Below, piece after piece: positions 5,501 to 7,004 of a stretch of DNA of 7,004 nucleotides. The stretch is from Ardenticatenales bacterium. GTDB lineage: Bacteria > Chloroflexota > Anaerolineae > Ardenticatenales > Ardenticatenaceae. A program made the translations under genes and the position numbers. Under the pieces are notes generated by a model that ran no database searches, was not told where the DNA came from, and saw only the letters and a program-made list of their open reading frames with translations. Location of the stretch: NCBI GenBank assembly GCA_013812995.1, contig JACCSL010000637.1, positions 1 through 7,004 on the forward strand. The letters are read 5' to 3'. Position 1 is the stretch's first letter, and each line of letters begins with the position of its first letter.

Positions 5501-6686
5501 GGCGGCGTTCCTCGGCGCTGTAGCTGTCGGCGGCATCCGGGACATCCGCCACCGCCTTCAGCTCCACAAAGACATCCTTTAGTGAAAGGGAAATCGGTTT
5601 GCCGGTCGAGGCGATGCCCCGGAAGGTCAATTGTTTGAATTGCTCGATGATGGTCTCGCGGTAGTGCTCCTCCAGAGCGCGCAGCTCATCAGCGGTCAGG
5701 TGGCGCTCCCCGTCGCGTTGGGTACGCAACTCCGCAACGAGTTCCTCGCCCCACGCTCGAAGCGCAAGTACCATCTCCGAGCCAGCCACGCTGCTCGTCG
5801 AGCCCGAAGGTAGTCCCTCCGCTAACTCATCCGCCAGCGCAGAGAACTTCTGAGGAAGTGATGTGCCCGCTGGGCCAGCCGCGCTCAATGCGCGCAGGAA
5901 AAGCACCAGCGCATTCTCGCCCCCAACATTCTCTTGTTCGTGGAGGTACTTAATCACGCCATTGATACGCGCGGTTTTGGCCACGTAAGAGGGTAGGCTA
6001 TCTCGCCAGGGACGAATTCGATGGTCTACAAAGAGGTCGCGCAGTTCTCCCTCGATGTTGAAGGCATCGGATTTTGCCCGGGTCTCGCGCAGCCGCTCAA
6101 GAAGGTCATGGGGAATGCCAAGCTGGTCGCGGACGGGCGCGTGGCGAGCCTCTACCAGCTCCTGCCGCTCCAGCGCGCCCATCTGCTCCGCCATCTGCCG
6201 CAGGGCAAGCTTCATCGGCATGGGCAAGGCTTTTTCCTCGCTAGCAACCGCGTAGAAGGCCGCGATCATCTCCTGAACAAGTGCGTCGAAGGACGCTTTG
6301 CCCAACTGCTCTGCACTCAGCCCCGCCGCCGCAAACTCCTCGCGCAGCAGGTCGATGTCCAGCGCGCTCCCCGCGCCCGGCGCGAGCAGCAGCCGGAACT
6401 GTCCCACCACGTCATAGCTGCGCAGCCACTCCTCGAAGAGACCAAGGTCGTGCCCGGATTCCTCCTGGCTCAACACCCACTGATCCAGCGCCGCCGCGAG
6501 TGCTGCCCCAAACGCATGTTGGAGCGCCGCCTGCTGCTCGGGCATCTGGAACTGACCCCGCACCTGCCGCCCCGCTGCCTTGAGCAAATCTGCTACAAAC
6601 CGGCCCACGAGCCCGCCTGTTTCATCGCCTTCCATGCCAAACACAAACTTATGTAAATCCGGCGGCAGATTGCTGACCCATTCCAT
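2526..6686 (-). CDS. NACHT-HEAT STAND NTPase with EAD-like adaptor domain
   Basis: This is a 1386-residue signal-transducing NTPase of the NACHT family, likely a cytoplasmic sensor that oligomerises on ligand recognition. Residues 1-185 are helical, Ala/Leu-rich and unassigned. Residues 190-290 resemble an effector-associated, death-like adaptor domain: a DLLERLR helix, ELRDLFVDHRIRPWRDSLP (214-232), then INGVIKYLHEQ and a NALVLFL helix (258-264). A linker (290-450) leads to the NACHT domain: Walker A GDPGSGKT (455-462), Walker B LLLLDGLDE (536-544), sensor-like ALTSRIVGYR (573-582), an LAASPLLLTMLALL helix, and HLTFQEYF (792-799), the usual end of the NACHT helical module. All NTPase residues are intact. 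From about 899 to the C-terminus it is HEAT repeats, including seven near-identical 33-residue units (955-1185). The ATG at 6686 is fixed by an in-frame TGA three codons upstream (6693-6695). No effector enzyme domain is visible. The relation to bacterial NACHT and Avs antiphage proteins is by family only. Confidence 0.92.
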   Translation of the reverse strand: MEWVSNLPPDLHKFVFGMEGDETGGLVGRFVADLLKAAGRQVRGQFQMPEQQAALQHAFGAALAAALDQWVLSQEESGHDLGLFEEWLRSYDVVGQFRLLLAPGAGSALDIDLLREEFAAAGLSAEQLGKASFDALVQEMIAAFYAVASEEKALPMPMKLALRQMAEQMGALERQELVEARHAPVRDQLGIPHDLLERLRETRAKSDAFNIEGELRDLFVDHRIRPWRDSLPSYVAKTARINGVIKYLHEQENVGGENALVLFLRALSAAGPAGTSLPQKFSALADELAEGLPSGSTSSVAGSEMVLALRAWGEELVAELRTQRDGERHLTADELRALEEHYRETIIEQFKQLTFRGIASTGKPISLSLKDVFVELKAVADVPDAADSYSAEERRLLLEAKTLSEEAREEMALHLDSLRAERWNRDARRDVARLQRRSIQQTLDDASQQGIVILGDPGSGKTTLLHYLALRAAHRDGQRADVLPIFVPLAAYDDYLRRAPEKHALGDFLALYYQEWHSLPGLAPLFQQALTEGRALLLLDGLDEVLDTTTRQFVAEQAAALLRQWMGPGNRFALTSRIVGYREARVPGDLPHVTVLDFGYAEIELFAHQWCRAYEIWSEEGESAFALQQAAVEEKALLEDVRSNSSVERLAASPLLLTMLALLRRNGGKLPDRCVELYERYTRTLINNWEGSRSGGARTTTPERFEPHDAIAHLIELAFWLQQNKPSGTARRNELARVLGEICLRYEGHTPDNASPKARAKAERDAEHFLRDMRHFAGLVVERGRDAFGFLHLTFQEYFAGRALARLEPDARWSCLQPNLHRSRWREPILLCAGQLGIIEQRRDQASDFARRILYAGSEREEILHRDLFLAAALAADNVGLSSAVLNDIAEHLIALQHSSIPTVRDNALTGLAQLARQGHPAALSALMHSLQDEELQFHVLPALKPILGEAGCAPLRQAVEARLADTAWTVRAAVVGALAPLVGSDVTARQAVEVRLTDAEWYVRAAAVGALAPLVGSDVTARQAVEARLVDESGNVRAAAVRALAPLVVSDAIARQAVEARLADADWYVRAAAVGAVAPLVGSDAGIRQTVEARLLDESGNVRAAAVGALAPLVGSDATARQAVEVRLADADNDVRAAAVGALAPLVGSDATARQAVEVRLADESGNVRTAAVRSLLPLLTRDEELRPRLLSWLGTLIEEGRGQTYSDTGEDTRRAVADAYAPLLAEDEALLAQVVAMLDSVAWPARQGAAWAIIAMPGGPPPHLLPKLCALLDDMRGEESWPERLQVAELFINDQDRDLSQRAIATALAALDYATQPWYDLPKEGSKVRQQAARILGQLEPLYRDEAIFARLARVLHEDQSEEVRDAAYGALLRLAAAPERTES
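3132..3824 (-). repeat. Seven tandem 99-bp units encoding 33-residue HEAT repeats
   Basis: Units begin at residues 955, 988, 1021, 1054, 1087, 1120 and 1153 with no length variation. The framework is TARQAVEVRL, a variable block, VRAAAVGALAPLVGSD. The variable block is WT, WY, SGN, WY, SGN, ND and SGN in units 1 to 7, so units 3, 5 and 7 share ESGNVR while units 2 and 4 share WYVR. At 33 residues the unit is shorter than canonical HEAT (about 37-47) and fits the PBS-lyase HEAT-like type. At DNA level, adjacent units differ at few positions outside the variable block, which points to recent amplification rather than ancient repeats. Units 1 and 7 diverge at their outer ends, as expected of array edges. 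Confidence 0.92.
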
Positions 6687-6697
6687 AATCCATCATT

Positions 6698-6702
6698 CTC
6701 CT
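6698..6702 (-). promoter_or_regulatory. Shine-Dalgarno site of the NACHT gene, with two out-of-frame ATGs after it
   Basis: The minus strand reads AGGAG here, 11 bases before the ATG at 6686, which is longer than usual. Between the two are ATGs at 6696 and 6693, in one other frame, that open a 15-codon reading frame ending in TAA at 6649-6651, inside the NACHT gene. The ATG at 6693 is closer to the Shine-Dalgarno site (4 bases) than the real start is. Confidence 0.55.
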
Positions 6703-6760
6703 AAAACAGTCCCCAACGGATGCGCGACGCCCCACGCGGCATTTGCCCTGCGCGCTCACA

Positions 6761-6826
6761 GGCGAAGCATTCGGGCCACCTATCGCAGATGCCGTGTGGA
6801 CCGTGTGCGAATGCTGTCGCCCCTAC
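6761..6826. repeat. Inverted-repeat element (REP/MITE-like) upstream of the NACHT gene
   Basis: GGCGAAGCATTCG (6761-6773) is matched by the inverted copy CGAATGCTGTCGCC (6808-6821) with one extra base in the arm. The 34-bp interior includes a partial GGCCAC/GTGG continuation and two copies of CCGTGTG (6792-6798 and 6801-6807). The right side ends in CGCCCCTAC (6818-6826), identical to the end of the palindrome at 2197-2205, which suggests one family of interspersed elements. It occupies the 192-bp gap between two genes read in the same direction and would be transcribed into the NACHT leader if transcription reads through. Confidence 0.7.
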
Positions 6827-6878
6827 CTTCGATTTGCCCCACCATCCTTCATTTCTGCCTATCCTTGCTCCTGCCGTT

Positions 6879-7004
6879 CTACTCTCCAAACGATATCCCC
6901 AAATCCCGCGCCGTCCGCACGATGTCGCTGTCCGGCGGCACCACCTTCAGGCGACCCGCCGACTTGTCTAGCGCAACATAACTCACCGTCGGTGGGTTCA
7001 GCGC
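6879..7004 (-). CDS. C-terminal end of a protein resembling 6-phosphofructokinase (partial)
   Basis: The last 41 codons of a minus-strand gene are visible, ending in TAG at 6879-6881. The peptide reads YVALDKSAGRLKVVPPDS (near the window edge), then DIVRTARDLGISFGE at the very C-terminus. A basic Lys/Val-Val-Pro-Pro-Asp segment, then an AR.LGISFG terminus, resembles the end of bacterial 6-phosphofructokinases (PfkA superfamily, glycolysis). That match is from memory of a short tail, so the product is tentative, whereas the reading frame itself is convincing in composition. The gene is upstream of and co-directional with the NACHT gene, 192 bases away. A repeat element lies between them, so cotranscription is possible but not indicated. 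Confidence 0.5.
   Translation of the reverse strand, partial: ALNPPTVSYVALDKSAGRLKVVPPDSDIVRTARDLGISFGE

Noticed and set aside
4863..5582. Plus-strand open frame of 239 codons
   Set aside because: It lies entirely opposite the NACHT NTPase domain, which has unmistakable Walker motifs in the other strand. It has no recognisable domain of its own.
6021..6656. Plus-strand open frame of 211 codons
   Set aside because: It is antisense to the NACHT N-terminus, with atypical His/Arg/Leu-rich composition and no initiation signal.

Overview
The window is GC-rich bacterial DNA with small intergenic gaps that are largely filled by short palindromic or tandem repeats. The gene content suggests a filamentous or mat-forming Chloroflexota-like bacterium: a large NACHT-HEAT protein, a DUF3037 plus HipA-like kinase pair, a truncated end resembling phosphofructokinase, and interspersed short repeats. 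This placement is inferred from style and content; there is no marker gene to prove it.

Layout from left to right. Positions 1-136 (minus strand) hold the first 45 codons of a lipoprotein, with a textbook signal peptide, lipobox and Shine-Dalgarno site. It is divergent from a 200-residue protein of unknown function (329-931, plus strand), and the gap holds back-to-back -10 elements. Seven copies of an 8-bp unit (936-991) fill almost all of the convergent gap before a translationally coupled pair read on the minus strand: a HipA-like kinase (1370-2140) followed by a DUF3037 protein (997-1383). A 385-bp gene-free stretch (2141-2525) then carries a perfect palindrome, a heptamer array and a multi-hairpin element lying between two 11-bp direct repeats. 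The right-hand direct repeat supplies the stop codon of the next gene.

The centrepiece is a 1386-residue STAND NTPase (2526-6686, minus strand). It has an unassigned helical N-terminus, a probable effector-associated (death-like adaptor) domain, a complete NACHT NTPase with intact Walker A and Walker B motifs, and a long HEAT-repeat sensor region. Seven consecutive HEAT units are exactly 33 residues (99 bp) long and nearly identical. Their variable face alternates between two types, which implies expansion in 198-bp steps. This is the architecture expected of a pathogen- or stress-sensing switch with a fast-evolving recognition surface. A repeat element (6761-6826) lies upstream of it and shares a 9-bp end with the palindrome at 2174-2208. 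The window closes with the last 41 codons of another minus-strand gene (6879-7004), probably a 6-phosphofructokinase.

The NACHT protein, the HipA-like kinase and the DUF3037 protein are on the same strand, but 385 bp of repeat-rich DNA separate the first from the pair. Whether they form one defence or signalling locus is open. No effector enzyme domain, CRISPR array, transposase or structural RNA gene was seen.
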